DNA of 64,000 nucleotides from positions 3,663,001 to 3,727,000 of the forward strand of contig CP119312.1 of assembly GCA_029202405.1 (NCBI GenBank), in the 5' to 3' direction. The DNA is from Candidatus Devosia phytovorans (GTDB lineage Bacteria > Pseudomonadota > Alphaproteobacteria > Rhizobiales > Devosiaceae). Each line of letters begins with the position of its first letter. Positions within the stretch are counted from its first letter, which is position 1. A program made the translations under genes and the position numbers. The notes under the pieces are model-generated. The model was not told the DNA's origin. It saw only the letters and a list, made by a program, of their open reading frames with translations, and searched no databases. Positions 1-7,875 of the stretch are shown here, one piece after another.

Positions 1-417
1 AAGGCCGACCGCGGCAGCAAAGCCCGCCCCGACGATGCAGACCAGTGCGAATTGCTGCAACGTGACGCTTCGAGACAGGGGGGCTATGGCGAGCATAAGG
101 ACTGGCGCCAGCGCAAACACCGAAAAGCTCACGAGGGAGGAAATGCTGGGCCAGCCGGGCTGGAGCAGGAAGGCGACGGCCAGCAGCACGAAACCACCCC
201 ATAACGCCCAGAGCGCGGGAGACTTCAGCAGCTTTTGCCAGTCTGGTGTGTGCCAGCCGACGGCAATCGTGGGGATGGACAAGGCGAGACCGACATAGGC
301 AGCGCCATTGCCAAGAAAAGGCCAGAGCAGGAGTGTCGACAGAAGCGCGCCAGCACTCAGTGCGGCAGCGATGCGGTCGCGGGGACCCAAGAGGCCCAGG
401 GAGATGGTCGATTGCAT
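1..417 (-). CDS. O-antigen ligase-like membrane protein, N-terminal part (cut by window edge)
   Basis: An open frame of 139 codons runs from an ATG at 417 down to base 1 with no stop, so only the N-terminus is here. The translation is strongly hydrophobic, with at least four membrane segments separated by short loops (for example a loop HTPDWQK between segments). This spacing is like the first third of O-antigen ligase/polymerase (WaaL/Wzy) family proteins, but the diagnostic large periplasmic loop lies outside the window. An AAGGCGGC stretch about 10 bases upstream could serve as ribosome binding site. It is divergent from sitA, so the 114-bp gap may hold two promoters. That it is coding is fairly sure; the family name is tentative. 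Confidence 0.55.
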   Translation of the reverse strand, partial: MQSTISLGLLGPRDRIAAALSAGALLSTLLLWPFLGNGAAYVGLALSIPTIAVGWHTPDWQKLLKSPALWALWGGFVLLAVAFLLQPGWPSISSLVSFSVFALAPVLMLAIAPLSRSVTLQQFALVCIVGAGFAAAVGL

Positions 418-475
418 ATGCGCCGCCTTTCGCCTCCGCTATCGCCAAATTCCCAGGGCGGGTCAACAAACCAAC

Positions 476-492
476 TTGCGAATGATTTGCAA
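476..492. promoter_or_regulatory. Mur/Fur-type operator ahead of sitABCD
   Basis: TTGCGAAT-G-ATTTGCAA is an inverted repeat with one mismatch around a central G, 40 bp before the sitA start. Its TTGCAAAT half-sites resemble the Mn-responsive Mur operators known in Rhizobiales. A Mur-like gene lies at 63311-63754. Assignment to Mur rather than another Fur-family protein is inference. Confidence 0.55.
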
Positions 493-531
493 TTGCATTA
501 GCTTCCGTCGCGTATTGACCTGGAGTGCGTA

Positions 532-1422
532 ATGCGTCGTCGCCTGTTTTCCGCCCTGTTGCTGACTTCCGCCCTTGCCACCACCCTCCCTGCCATGGCC
601 CAGGACCGCCTCAAGGTGGTTACGACCTTCACCATCATTGCCGACATGGCACGCAATGTCGCCGGTGACGCTGCGGACGTGGTGTCGATCACCAAGCCGG
701 GCGCAGAAATTCACAATTACCAGCCGACGCCGGGCGACCTGATTGCGGCGCAGGATGCGGATCTGATCCTGTGGAACGGGCTCAATCTGGAGCAATGGTT
801 CGAGCAGTTTCTGTCGAACCTGGGCGATATTCCGTCGAGTATCGTGACTGATGGCATCGAGCCGATGGGCATTGGCGAGGGGCCGTATCAGGGCAAGCCC
901 AATCCGCATGCCTGGATGTCGGCAGATGACGCGCTGATCTATGTCGAGAATATCCGCGCGGCGCTTGCCGCTGCCGATCCGGCCAATGCGGCGACTTATG
1001 ACGCCAATGCAGCGACCTATGTGGCTAAGATCAATGCCACGGTCGAGCCGATCCGCGCGGCGCTGGCCGCCATTCCCGAAGAGCGCCGCTGGCTGGCGAG
1101 TTCGGAGGGGGCGTTTTCCTATCTGGCCCGCGATTATGGGCTGAAGGAGCTCTATCTCTGGCCGATCAATGCCGACCAGCAGGGCACGCCGCAGCAGGTG
1201 CGCCATGTGATCGATGAAGTGCGGGCCAATGCCGTGCCGGCGATTTTTTCGGAATCGACCATTTCCAGCCGCCCGGCCGAACAGGTGGCGCGCGAGACCG
1301 GCATCAAATATGGCGGCGTGCTCTATGTGGATAGCCTCTCGGAAGAGGATGGTCCGGTGCCGACTTACCTTGACTTGCTGTCGGTCACCTCCAACACCAT
1401 TGTCCAAGGCCTTACCCAATGA
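532..1422 (+). CDS. sitA: Manganese ABC transporter substrate-binding protein SitA
   Basis: Periplasmic cluster A-I metal-binding protein (296 aa) that delivers Mn(II), possibly also Fe(II), to the SitCD permease. A signal peptide covers about residues 1-24 (ends PAMAQ). The SitA/YfeA-like stretch KPGAEIHNYQPTPGD carries a first ligand, His61, and NPHAW a second, His126; a conserved acidic pair lies further on. GGAG sits about 7 bases before the ATG. First gene of a four-gene operon in which each junction overlaps by 4 bases (ATGA). The palindrome at 476-492 suggests repression by Mur with manganese. A zinc role (ZnuA) is less likely because there is no His-rich loop and the GAEIHNYQPTPGD context is SitA-like. 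Confidence 0.9.
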   Translation: MRRRLFSALLLTSALATTLPAMAQDRLKVVTTFTIIADMARNVAGDAADVVSITKPGAEIHNYQPTPGDLIAAQDADLILWNGLNLEQWFEQFLSNLGDIPSSIVTDGIEPMGIGEGPYQGKPNPHAWMSADDALIYVENIRAALAAADPANAATYDANAATYVAKINATVEPIRAALAAIPEERRWLASSEGAFSYLARDYGLKELYLWPINADQQGTPQQVRHVIDEVRANAVPAIFSESTISSRPAEQVARETGIKYGGVLYVDSLSEEDGPVPTYLDLLSVTSNTIVQGLTQ

Positions 1423-2309
1423 ATGACATGACGCAAGCCATGGTGGCGCCGGGCCTCGAGGTCAGCGACATTACCGTCGCCTACCGCAATGGCACCACGG
1501 CCATCAAGCATGCCAGCTTTTCCATTCCGCGCGGCTCGATCACGGCGCTGGTGGGGGTGAACGGTTCGGGCAAGTCGACGCTGTTCAAGGCCATCATGGG
1601 TTTCGTGCCGCTGGCAGACGGCTCGGTGGATATTCTGGGCGTGCCGGGAAGGCAGGCGCTGAAGCGCAATCTCGTTGCCTATGTGCCGCAGAGCGAGGAC
1701 GTCGACTGGAATTTTCCGGTGCTGGTCGAGGACGTGGTGATGATGGGGCGGTATGGCCACATGGGCATGCTGCGCCGGCCGAGCAAGACCGACCATGACA
1801 TGGTCACCTCGGCGCTTGAACGCGTCAACATGGTGGAATTCCGCCATCGCCAGATCGGCGAACTCTCCGGCGGCCAGAAGAAGCGCGTCTTCCTCGCCCG
1901 GGCCCTGGCGCAGGAGGGTCAGGTGATCCTGCTCGACGAGCCCTTTACCGGCGTCGACGTCAAGACCGAGGATGCCATTGTGGACCTGCTGCGCGCCCTG
2001 CGCGACGAGGGTAAGGTCATGCTGGTATCCACGCATAACTTGGGCTCTGTCCCCGAGTTCTGCGACCGCACGGTGCTGGTCAAGGGGACGGTGCTGGCAT
2101 CGGGGCCGACCGAGGAAATCTTTACCCGCGAATGGCTGGAAGAGACCTTTGGCGGGGCGCTTCGCCATTTCGTTTTGGCGGGATCGGGCCTCCATGACGA
2201 TGACGATCCGCGGCATCTGTCGGTGCTGACCGACGATGAGCGGCCGCTGGTCATGTATGGCGAAAAGGGCAAGATGACCACCAAGCAGTCGGACAGGGTT
2301 GAGGAATGA
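1419..2309 (+). CDS. sitB: Manganese ABC transporter ATP-binding protein SitB
   Basis: Cytoplasmic ATPase subunit (296 aa) that powers SitCD. It shows Walker A GVNGSGKST, the ABC signature LSGGQKKR, Walker B VILLDEPF and a switch histidine in the VSTHNL stretch. The C-terminal tail of about 40 residues after the core is rich in Asp and Arg, a common feature of SitB/MntB-type ATPases. Start and stop overlap both neighbours by 4 bases, so translation is probably coupled across the operon. Confidence 0.92.
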   Translation: MNDMTQAMVAPGLEVSDITVAYRNGTTAIKHASFSIPRGSITALVGVNGSGKSTLFKAIMGFVPLADGSVDILGVPGRQALKRNLVAYVPQSEDVDWNFPVLVEDVVMMGRYGHMGMLRRPSKTDHDMVTSALERVNMVEFRHRQIGELSGGQKKRVFLARALAQEGQVILLDEPFTGVDVKTEDAIVDLLRALRDEGKVMLVSTHNLGSVPEFCDRTVLVKGTVLASGPTEEIFTREWLEETFGGALRHFVLAGSGLHDDDDPRHLSVLTDDERPLVMYGEKGKMTTKQSDRVEE

Positions 2310-3160
2310 TCGAGCACCTGCTGCTGCCCTTCAACTATCACTACATGATCAATGCCATGTGGGTTTCCGCCCTTGTCGGCGGGGTCTGTGCGTTCCTCTC
2401 GGCCTATCTGATGCTGAAAGGCTGGTCACTGATCGGCGATGCGCTGAGCCATTCGATCGTTCCGGGCGTTGCCGGGGCCTATATGCTGGGTCTGCCGTTC
2501 TCCATCGGCGCCTTCTTTTCCGGCGGGCTCGCGGCGCTGGCCATGCTGTTTCTCACCCAGCGCACCAAGCTCAAGGAAGATGCGGTGATCGGACTGATCT
2601 TTACCGCCTTCTTTGGCCTCGGGCTCTTCATGATCTCGCTGTCCCCGACCTCGGTGAATATCCAGACCATCATCATGGGCAATATCCTGGCGGTGACGCC
2701 GGAGGATACGCTGCAACTGGTCATCATCGCTGTGGTGACGCTGGGCGTGATGTTTTTCATCTGGAAGGACCTGATGGTCACCTTCTTCGATGAAAGCCAT
2801 GCCCGCTCGATCGGGCTCAATCCGCCGCTGCTGCGAGTGGTGTTCTTCACCCTGCTCGCCGCCTGTACCGTTGCGGCTATGCAGACCGTGGGAGCGTTTC
2901 TGGTCATCGCCATGGTGGTGACACCGGGCGCCACGGCCTATCTCCTCACCGACCGGTTTCCGCGGCTGATCCTGATCGCCATTGCGGTGGGCACGCTGTC
3001 GTCGCTGTTCGGCGCCTATATTTCCTTTTTCCTCGATGGGGCAACCGGTGGGGTGATCGTGGTGCTGCAGACGCTGGTGTTTCTCACCGCCTTCATCTTC
3101 GCCCCCAAGCACGGCATGCTGGCGGCGCGGCGCAAGGCCAAAGCGGAGATGGCGTCATGA
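2306..3160 (+). CDS. sitC: Manganese ABC transporter permease SitC
   Basis: ABC-3 family integral membrane permease (284 aa) with about eight hydrophobic segments. The motif KGWSLIGDALSHSIVPG near residues 37-53 is the conserved cytoplasmic segment that contacts the ATPase in this family. It forms the channel together with SitD, its paralogue encoded next. Overlaps of 4 bases with sitB and sitD fix the start and suggest a single transcript. Confidence 0.9.
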   Translation: MIEHLLLPFNYHYMINAMWVSALVGGVCAFLSAYLMLKGWSLIGDALSHSIVPGVAGAYMLGLPFSIGAFFSGGLAALAMLFLTQRTKLKEDAVIGLIFTAFFGLGLFMISLSPTSVNIQTIIMGNILAVTPEDTLQLVIIAVVTLGVMFFIWKDLMVTFFDESHARSIGLNPPLLRVVFFTLLAACTVAAMQTVGAFLVIAMVVTPGATAYLLTDRFPRLILIAIAVGTLSSLFGAYISFFLDGATGGVIVVLQTLVFLTAFIFAPKHGMLAARRKAKAEMAS

Positions 3161-3996
3161 GCGAGTTTTTCGTCTACGCCTTCTGGCCGTTCAGCTTTCC
3201 CTTCATGACGCAGGCCATGCTGATCGCCGTCATGGTGGCGATCCCGACTGCGCTGCTGTCCTGCTTCCTCGTGCTCAAGGGCTGGTCGCTGATGGGCGAC
3301 GCCATTTCCCATGCCGTGCTGCCCGGGGTGGTGCTGGCCTATATCGTGGGTATTCCCCTTGGCATCGGCGCCTTTGCCGCGGGCATGGGCTGCGCGCTGT
3401 CGGTGGGCTTTCTCAAGGAAAACAGCCGGATCAAGGAAGATACGGTGATGGGCGTGGTGTTTGCGGGCCTTTTTGGCCTCGGCATCGTGCTCTACACGTC
3501 GATCCAGACCGACGTGCATCTCGACCATATCCTCTTCGGCGACATTCTGGGCGTCTCGACGGGTGACCTGATCCAGACCGGGATCATCGCCATCGTCGTC
3601 ACGCTGATCGTGCTCGCCAAATGGCGGGACCTGCTGCTCTTCACCTTCGATCCGCAGCAGGCTGGCGCCATCGGCCTGCCGGTGCGCTGGCTGCATTACG
3701 GGCTGCTGGCACTGCTGTCCCTCACCATCGTCGCGGCACTCACCGCGGTGGGCATCGTGCTGGTCATTGCCCTGCTCGTCGCGCCGGGTGCCATTGCCTA
3801 TCTGTGGAGCAAGCGCTTCGGGCCGATGATGTTGATTGCCGCGACGGTCTCGGTAACCTGTTCGCTGGTCGGCATTTATGCCAGCTTTTTCATCGACAGC
3901 GCCCCGGCCCCGACCATTGTGCTGCTGATGAGCGCGACCTTCATCGTGACCTTTCTGATCACCACTGTGCGCCGGCCGCAGGCGGCTCTGGCTTAG
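3157..3996 (+). CDS. sitD: Manganese ABC transporter permease SitD
   Basis: Second ABC-3 family permease (279 aa), paralogous to SitC: it keeps KGWSLMGDAISHAVLPG at residues 42-58 and a similar run of hydrophobic segments. Two different permease genes with one ATPase and one binding protein is the SitABCD/YfeABCD layout. It is the last gene of the operon; a GC-rich hairpin follows 8 bases after the stop. Confidence 0.9.
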   Translation: MSEFFVYAFWPFSFPFMTQAMLIAVMVAIPTALLSCFLVLKGWSLMGDAISHAVLPGVVLAYIVGIPLGIGAFAAGMGCALSVGFLKENSRIKEDTVMGVVFAGLFGLGIVLYTSIQTDVHLDHILFGDILGVSTGDLIQTGIIAIVVTLIVLAKWRDLLLFTFDPQQAGAIGLPVRWLHYGLLALLSLTIVAALTAVGIVLVIALLVAPGAIAYLWSKRFGPMMLIAATVSVTCSLVGIYASFFIDSAPAPTIVLLMSATFIVTFLITTVRRPQAALA

Positions 3997-4004
3997 GAGT
4001 TTTC

Positions 4005-4022
4005 CCCGCCCTGCGGGGCGGG
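4005..4022 (+). terminator. GC-rich hairpin after sitD
   Basis: CCCGCCC-TGCG-GGGCGGG forms a 7-bp stem with a 4-base loop right after the sit operon. No T-run follows, so it is not a classical intrinsic terminator and may only protect the 3' end. A similar GAGTTTTCCCCGCCC word occurs at about 26431. Confidence 0.35.
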
Positions 4023-4051
4023 CGCATAATCCATGGCAAAGGAGATTTGCC

Positions 4052-4468
4052 ATGGATCAGACCAGCCGCCTCGCCCTGCCCTTCATCATGCCGAGCCAGG
4101 CGCAGAAACACATCACCCACAACGAGGCCATCCAGGCGCTGGATGCGCTGGTGCAGCCGGTCGTTTCCAGCCGTACCATGGTTTCACCACCCAGCCTGCC
4201 CCTCGAAGGGGAGGCCCATGTCGTGCCCATGGGCGCGACGGGTCTGTGGGCCGGGCATGGGGACGAGATCGCCGCCTGGCAATCGGGCGCGTGGAGCTTT
4301 TTCGATCCCGCGCCGGGCTGGCAGGTTTTCTGTCGCGCCGACCGTACGCAATATGTGTTCGACAGCGCCGGCTGGGTACCGCTGGCGGGCGTTGGCCTGC
4401 TGGCAGCCCTGATGGCGGCCGTGCAGGACCTGTCGGAGCGCGTGGAGGCGCTGGAGCCTATGCCTTGA
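4052..4468 (+). CDS. DUF2793 domain protein
   Basis: Small protein (138 aa) that opens with SRLALPFIMPSQAQKHITHNE, the hallmark of DUF2793, a family often found near phage tail or gene-transfer-agent-like structural genes in Alphaproteobacteria. Its function is unknown. AAGGAG lies about 10 bases upstream of the ATG. No other phage structural gene is nearby, so it stands alone between the sit operon and a convergent TetR gene, whose 3' end it overlaps by 11 bases. No signal peptide or membrane segment is seen. Confidence 0.8.
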   Translation: MDQTSRLALPFIMPSQAQKHITHNEAIQALDALVQPVVSSRTMVSPPSLPLEGEAHVVPMGATGLWAGHGDEIAAWQSGAWSFFDPAPGWQVFCRADRTQYVFDSAGWVPLAGVGLLAALMAAVQDLSERVEALEPMP

Positions 4469-5045
4469 GGCCGCGGATCAGCGCCTTGATGGATTTGCGA
4501 TAGTCGCCCAGTTCGTCCGGCGCGGCAAGGGCGGCACGATCGAACAGGGCGCTGAACAGGCTGGCCAGCGCCTCGACCGGCAGCTTGCGCAGGACGCCCG
4601 CTTCCATGGCGTCGCGCAGCCCGCAGATCAGCGTGTCCTTGCCGTGGCGAGCGTCGATGGCGTCCACCGCGGCTCGGCCCAGCACGGCAGGCGCATCGAC
4701 CAGCATGATCTGGCGCCTGCCGGGGTCCTGCATGGCATCGAGAAAAGCGTCGCAGCCGGCGAGCAGCGCCTTGATCGGCCCCGGCTCGTCGTACTGGCCA
4801 GCGGCGGCATTGATGCGCATGGCAACCAGGGCGTGTTCCTCTTCGAGCACGGCGGCGAACAGCGCGGTCTTGTCGGCATAGTGGTGATAGAGCGCGCCAC
4901 GGGTCACACCGGCGGCGGCGACGATTTCCGGCGTGGAGGTGGCGGCGAAGCCCTTTTCCGCAAAGAGCTTGCGTGCTGCAGCAATGAGAACCCGCTGCGT
5001 CTGCTCCCGGCGCTCAGTCTGGGTCCGCCTGACATCCACTTGCAT
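4458..5045 (-). CDS. TetR/AcrR family transcriptional regulator
   Basis: A 195-residue regulator. The N-terminal helix-turn-helix is clear: RKLFAEKGFAATSTPEIVAAAGVTRGALYHHYADKTALF (residues about 25-63) holds the family's typical recognition helix. The C-terminal ligand domain is not assignable. It is divergent from the VOC gene at 5126. The 80-bp gap carries two copies of a palindrome, the first overlapping this gene's own start codon, so autorepression together with control of the VOC gene is likely. Confidence 0.9.
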   Translation of the reverse strand: MQVDVRRTQTERREQTQRVLIAAARKLFAEKGFAATSTPEIVAAAGVTRGALYHHYADKTALFAAVLEEEHALVAMRINAAAGQYDEPGPIKALLAGCDAFLDAMQDPGRRQIMLVDAPAVLGRAAVDAIDARHGKDTLICGLRDAMEAGVLRKLPVEALASLFSALFDRAALAAPDELGDYRKSIKALIRGLKA

Positions 5046-5092
5046 ACATCCTGTCTGTATGTTACTTCATTTTACATACAGGCAGATTGTAT
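5044..5092. promoter_or_regulatory. Twin TetR operator between divergent genes
   Basis: Two sites of the form ATACA-N7-TGTAT occur at 5044-5060 and 5076-5092, with centres 32 bp apart (about three helical turns). The two are also near-inverted copies of each other: 16 of 19 bases match between 5044-5062 and the reverse complement of 5074-5092. The first covers the TetR start codon, the second the promoter region of the VOC gene. Confidence 0.7.
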
Positions 5093-5125
5093 TCTTCTAT
5101 CACACAATGGCAAGGAGTTTGTCGA

Positions 5126-5506
5126 ATGCGCACAGAAAGCCTTTATCCGTTGATCCAGGTCGAAGATGTCGAGAGCACCGCGCGCTTCTACGAGACGCAT
5201 CTGGGCATGGCGCGGATCTTTTCGAGCGACTGGTATGTGCAGTTGCGCGCCACGGCCGATCATCCCTTCGAAATCGCGCTGATCCGCTATGATCATGACT
5301 CTATCCCCACGCAGGGGCAGGTGCTGACCAAGGGCATGGTCCTCAGCTTTTATGTGGCCGATGTCGATGCCGAACATGCGCGCTTCCAGGTCGACGGCGT
5401 GCCGGTGGTGCAGGCATTGCGCAGCGAAGTCTTTGGCCAGCGCCATTTCATCGCCGCGGATCCCAATGGCCTGCTGCTCGATATCATCACGTCGATCGAG
5501 GGCTGA
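5126..5506 (+). CDS. VOC superfamily (glyoxalase/bleomycin-resistance-like) protein
   Basis: A 126-residue vicinal-oxygen-chelate fold protein with paired beta-alpha-beta-beta-beta modules: YPLIQVEDVESTARFYETHLG at the start, and an end of the form HFIAADPNGLLLDII, where a C-terminal glutamate is normally a metal ligand but Asp stands here. The substrate is unknown. AAGGAG lies about 9 bases before this ATG, which decides it over an in-frame ATG at 5087. It is divergent from and probably repressed by the TetR regulator next door, which suggests a small inducible detoxification unit. Confidence 0.82.
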   Translation: MRTESLYPLIQVEDVESTARFYETHLGMARIFSSDWYVQLRATADHPFEIALIRYDHDSIPTQGQVLTKGMVLSFYVADVDAEHARFQVDGVPVVQALRSEVFGQRHFIAADPNGLLLDIITSIEG

Positions 5507-5570
5507 CCCCTAGAATTCACGAAAACTCCCCGCTAGGCTGAGTTACGTAAGTCAGGGAGGATTTTACGCG

Positions 5571-6695
5571 ATGACGTCCAAGCGCCTCGGTGTCGGCCTG
5601 ATCGGCACCGGCAATATTTCGTCGGCCTATCTCAAGGCTATTCTCGGCAAGGACGGTCTGCCCGGTTTTCCGGTGCTCGACATCAAGGGCCTGGCCGATA
5701 TGCGGCCGGAGGCGGCTGCGGCGCGGGCGGATGAATTCGGGCTTCAGTCCATGAGCCTCGATGAAATGCTGGCGAGCCCGGATATCGCGCTGGTCATCAA
5801 CCTCACCATCCCGCGCGCCCATGTCGAGGTTGGCCTCAAGGCGCTGGCGGCCGGCATGCATGTCTATTCGGAAAAGCCGCTGGGCATTTCCTTTGCCGAG
5901 GGCAAGGTGCTGCTCGAAGCCGCCAACGCGGCGGGCCTGCGCATCGGTTCGGCGCCCGATACATTCCTTGGCGGTGCGCATCAGCAGGCGCGGGCCGTGG
6001 TGGATAGCGGCGCGCTTGGCCCGATCATTGGCGGCACCGCCTTCATGCAGGTGCCGGGTCACGAGGCCTGGCATCCCGATCCGGCCTTTTATTACGATAT
6101 TGGCGGCGGGCCGGTGCTCGACATGGGGCCCTATTATATCACCGATCTGGTCAACCTGCTCGGCCCGGTCGACCGGGTTTCAGCCATGGCGTCGCGCCTG
6201 CGGCTGCAGCGCCCTGTGCTGTCCGAGCCCAGGCAGGGCCAGATCATGGAGGTCAAGGTCGATACCCATGTCACCGGTTCGCTGGGTTTTGCCAATGGCG
6301 CCATTGTCCAGGTGGCAATGAGCTTTGACGTAGCCGGTCACCGGCATGTGCCGCTCGAGCTCTATGGCACCGAGGCGAGCCTCATCGTGCCCGATCCAAA
6401 TCTGTTTGGCGGCGATGTTGAGTTCAAGAAACGCGGCCGCGAAGAGGCCTGGACGCCGGTGACGGTGACCCAGCCCTATGCCGACGGCAATTATCGCTCG
6501 CTGGGCGCGGCCGACATGGCGCAGGGCATTCTCGACAATCGCCCGCACCGCGCCAATGGCGATCTGGCGCTGCATGTGCTGGAGGTGATGGAAGCGTTCG
6601 AGACGGCATCACGCGAGGGCCGGACCGTCGAGATCAAGACGCCGGTGACCCGCCCGGAGCCACTGGCGACATCGCTTCGGGATGGTCGGATCTAG
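5571..6695 (+). CDS. Gfo/Idh/MocA family NAD(P)-dependent oxidoreductase
   Basis: A 374-residue dehydrogenase acting on a sugar or cyclitol. The N-terminal Rossmann fold starts with GVGLIGTGNISSAYL (residues 7-21), the family's EKP triad is E101-K102-P103, and the C-terminal substrate domain contains GGGPVLDMGPYYITDL, which bears acidic and backbone substrate contacts. AGGGAGG stands 13 bases before the ATG. No transporter or kinase is adjacent, so the substrate cannot be inferred. It is convergent with the gene at 6696-7304, with stops touching. Confidence 0.88.
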   Translation: MTSKRLGVGLIGTGNISSAYLKAILGKDGLPGFPVLDIKGLADMRPEAAAARADEFGLQSMSLDEMLASPDIALVINLTIPRAHVEVGLKALAAGMHVYSEKPLGISFAEGKVLLEAANAAGLRIGSAPDTFLGGAHQQARAVVDSGALGPIIGGTAFMQVPGHEAWHPDPAFYYDIGGGPVLDMGPYYITDLVNLLGPVDRVSAMASRLRLQRPVLSEPRQGQIMEVKVDTHVTGSLGFANGAIVQVAMSFDVAGHRHVPLELYGTEASLIVPDPNLFGGDVEFKKRGREEAWTPVTVTQPYADGNYRSLGAADMAQGILDNRPHRANGDLALHVLEVMEAFETASREGRTVEIKTPVTRPEPLATSLRDGRI

Positions 6696-7304
6696 CTACC
6701 AGCGCAGGCTGAGGCTGGCCGCGTCTTCCGCGTTGAAATAAAGGCTCACTTCCACATCGGAAGTGGGCTCGTGCACGCCATCGACATATTGGCGCTGCAG
6801 TAGGGTGATGGTCTCGCTGTCCGTGTCGGCGCCGAGGTATAGATAGTCGAAACAGTCGTCGGCCTCGTTCAGCGGCACGACGCGATTGGCGTAGATTTCC
6901 TGCTTGAGGTCGTGCAGGTCGCGGCCGCTGATCACACTGTCATCGTCGCGGCGCTCTGCCCAGACGGTCGGCACCCAGTCATAGCCGCTCTGGCAGATCC
7001 TGTTTCCCTCGAAGACCGCAATGTCGGTAAAGCCGACATTGCGCTCGGCATCCCAGGCATTGTTGATCTCGAAGACCGCGCCCTCCTCATCGACGTCGAA
7101 ATAGACGTCGGTCCAGGCGCAGGTCTGGTCCTCATATGCGTAGCACCATTTCGCCGCCTCGCGCATCAGCGTGCCGACATCGCGGAAATCCACCAGCTTG
7201 CCGGACTTGTATTTGCCGATGGCAGCATCGACCGACGGCTGGAAAGCATGGGCGCCAGTGGCGCTGACCAGGGTGAAAGCGATCGCGGCAAGCCATGGTT
7301 TCAT
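6696..7304 (-). CDS. Secreted hypothetical protein
   Basis: A 202-residue protein with a clear signal peptide, MKPWLAAIAFTLVSATGAHA, then a mature domain with five cysteines, two in WCYAYEDQTCAW. I chose the ATG at 7304 because it starts the signal peptide; an in-frame start at 7352 would add 16 charged residues before it. No family is recognised. The mature protein is acidic and beta-rich, with a periodic W/Y pattern. It is divergent from the Rrf2 gene. Confidence 0.75.
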   Translation of the reverse strand: MKPWLAAIAFTLVSATGAHAFQPSVDAAIGKYKSGKLVDFRDVGTLMREAAKWCYAYEDQTCAWTDVYFDVDEEGAVFEINNAWDAERNVGFTDIAVFEGNRICQSGYDWVPTVWAERRDDDSVISGRDLHDLKQEIYANRVVPLNEADDCFDYLYLGADTDSETITLLQRQYVDGVHEPTSDVEVSLYFNAEDAASLSLRW

Positions 7305-7397
7305 CAGCGGAATCTCCCGTTTTCCTGACTTGGACAATAGCCACGCGACCATGTCAGGAAAAGGACGAAGCCGGATCAGGGTTGACAGACCGGCTTA

Positions 7398-7418
7398 ATG
7401 TAACAATCATAGTTACAT
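7398..7418. promoter_or_regulatory. Palindromic operator overlapping the rrf2 start codon
   Basis: ATGTAAC-N7-GTTACAT is a perfect 7+7 inverted repeat. Its right arm covers the first two bases of the ATG at 7417, so bound regulator would block the start of this transcript. No Shine-Dalgarno sequence fits in front of the gene, so the mRNA may be leaderless or the start may differ. Confidence 0.65.
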
Positions 7419-7875
7419 GAAACGCTCCAGCCGCCTCTCGCTCGCGCTCCATGCCCTGGTCCATCTGCACAAGCAGCCGGACGAGGCCATGACCTCCGCC
7501 ACGCTCGCCACCTGCCTGATGACCAATCCGGTCGTGGTGCGGCGCGTCCTGGGTGAATTGCGCGAGGCCGGCATTGTTGCCTCGACCAAGGGGCATGACG
7601 GCGGCTGGCGCCTGTTGCGCCCGGGCAGGGAGATTTCCCTGCGCCACGTCTATGCCGCCATGGGCGAGAGCCTCCTCATCCGCACGGAAAGCGATCCGGG
7701 CGACATCCAATGCGGCATCGTCCGTACCGTCAATTCCGTCATGGGCGAGTTTTTGGCCGATGCTGAGGCGCTGCTGGCGGCCCGGCTCGAGCGCGTCTCG
7801 CTCGACGACCTCGCCCGCCAGGCGACGCCAAATCCCCTTCATCCCCATCACCATGGAGAACAGTCACATGGATGA
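7417..7875 (+). CDS. Rrf2 family transcriptional regulator
   Basis: A 152-residue Rrf2 winged-helix protein: RLSLALHALVHLHKQPDEAMTS at the N-terminus, then NPVVVRRVLGELREAGIV as the recognition region and KGHDGGWRLLRP as the wing. It has only two cysteines (Cys33 and one near residue 99) rather than the three-Cys cluster of Fe-S IscR/NsrR/RirA members, so it belongs to the cluster-less, YwnA-like group. The C-terminus is His-rich (HPHHHGEQSHG), partly because it overlaps the next gene by 8 bases. It probably controls itself and the flavoprotein gene downstream. Confidence 0.88.
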   Translation: MKRSSRLSLALHALVHLHKQPDEAMTSATLATCLMTNPVVVRRVLGELREAGIVASTKGHDGGWRLLRPGREISLRHVYAAMGESLLIRTESDPGDIQCGIVRTVNSVMGEFLADAEALLAARLERVSLDDLARQATPNPLHPHHHGEQSHG

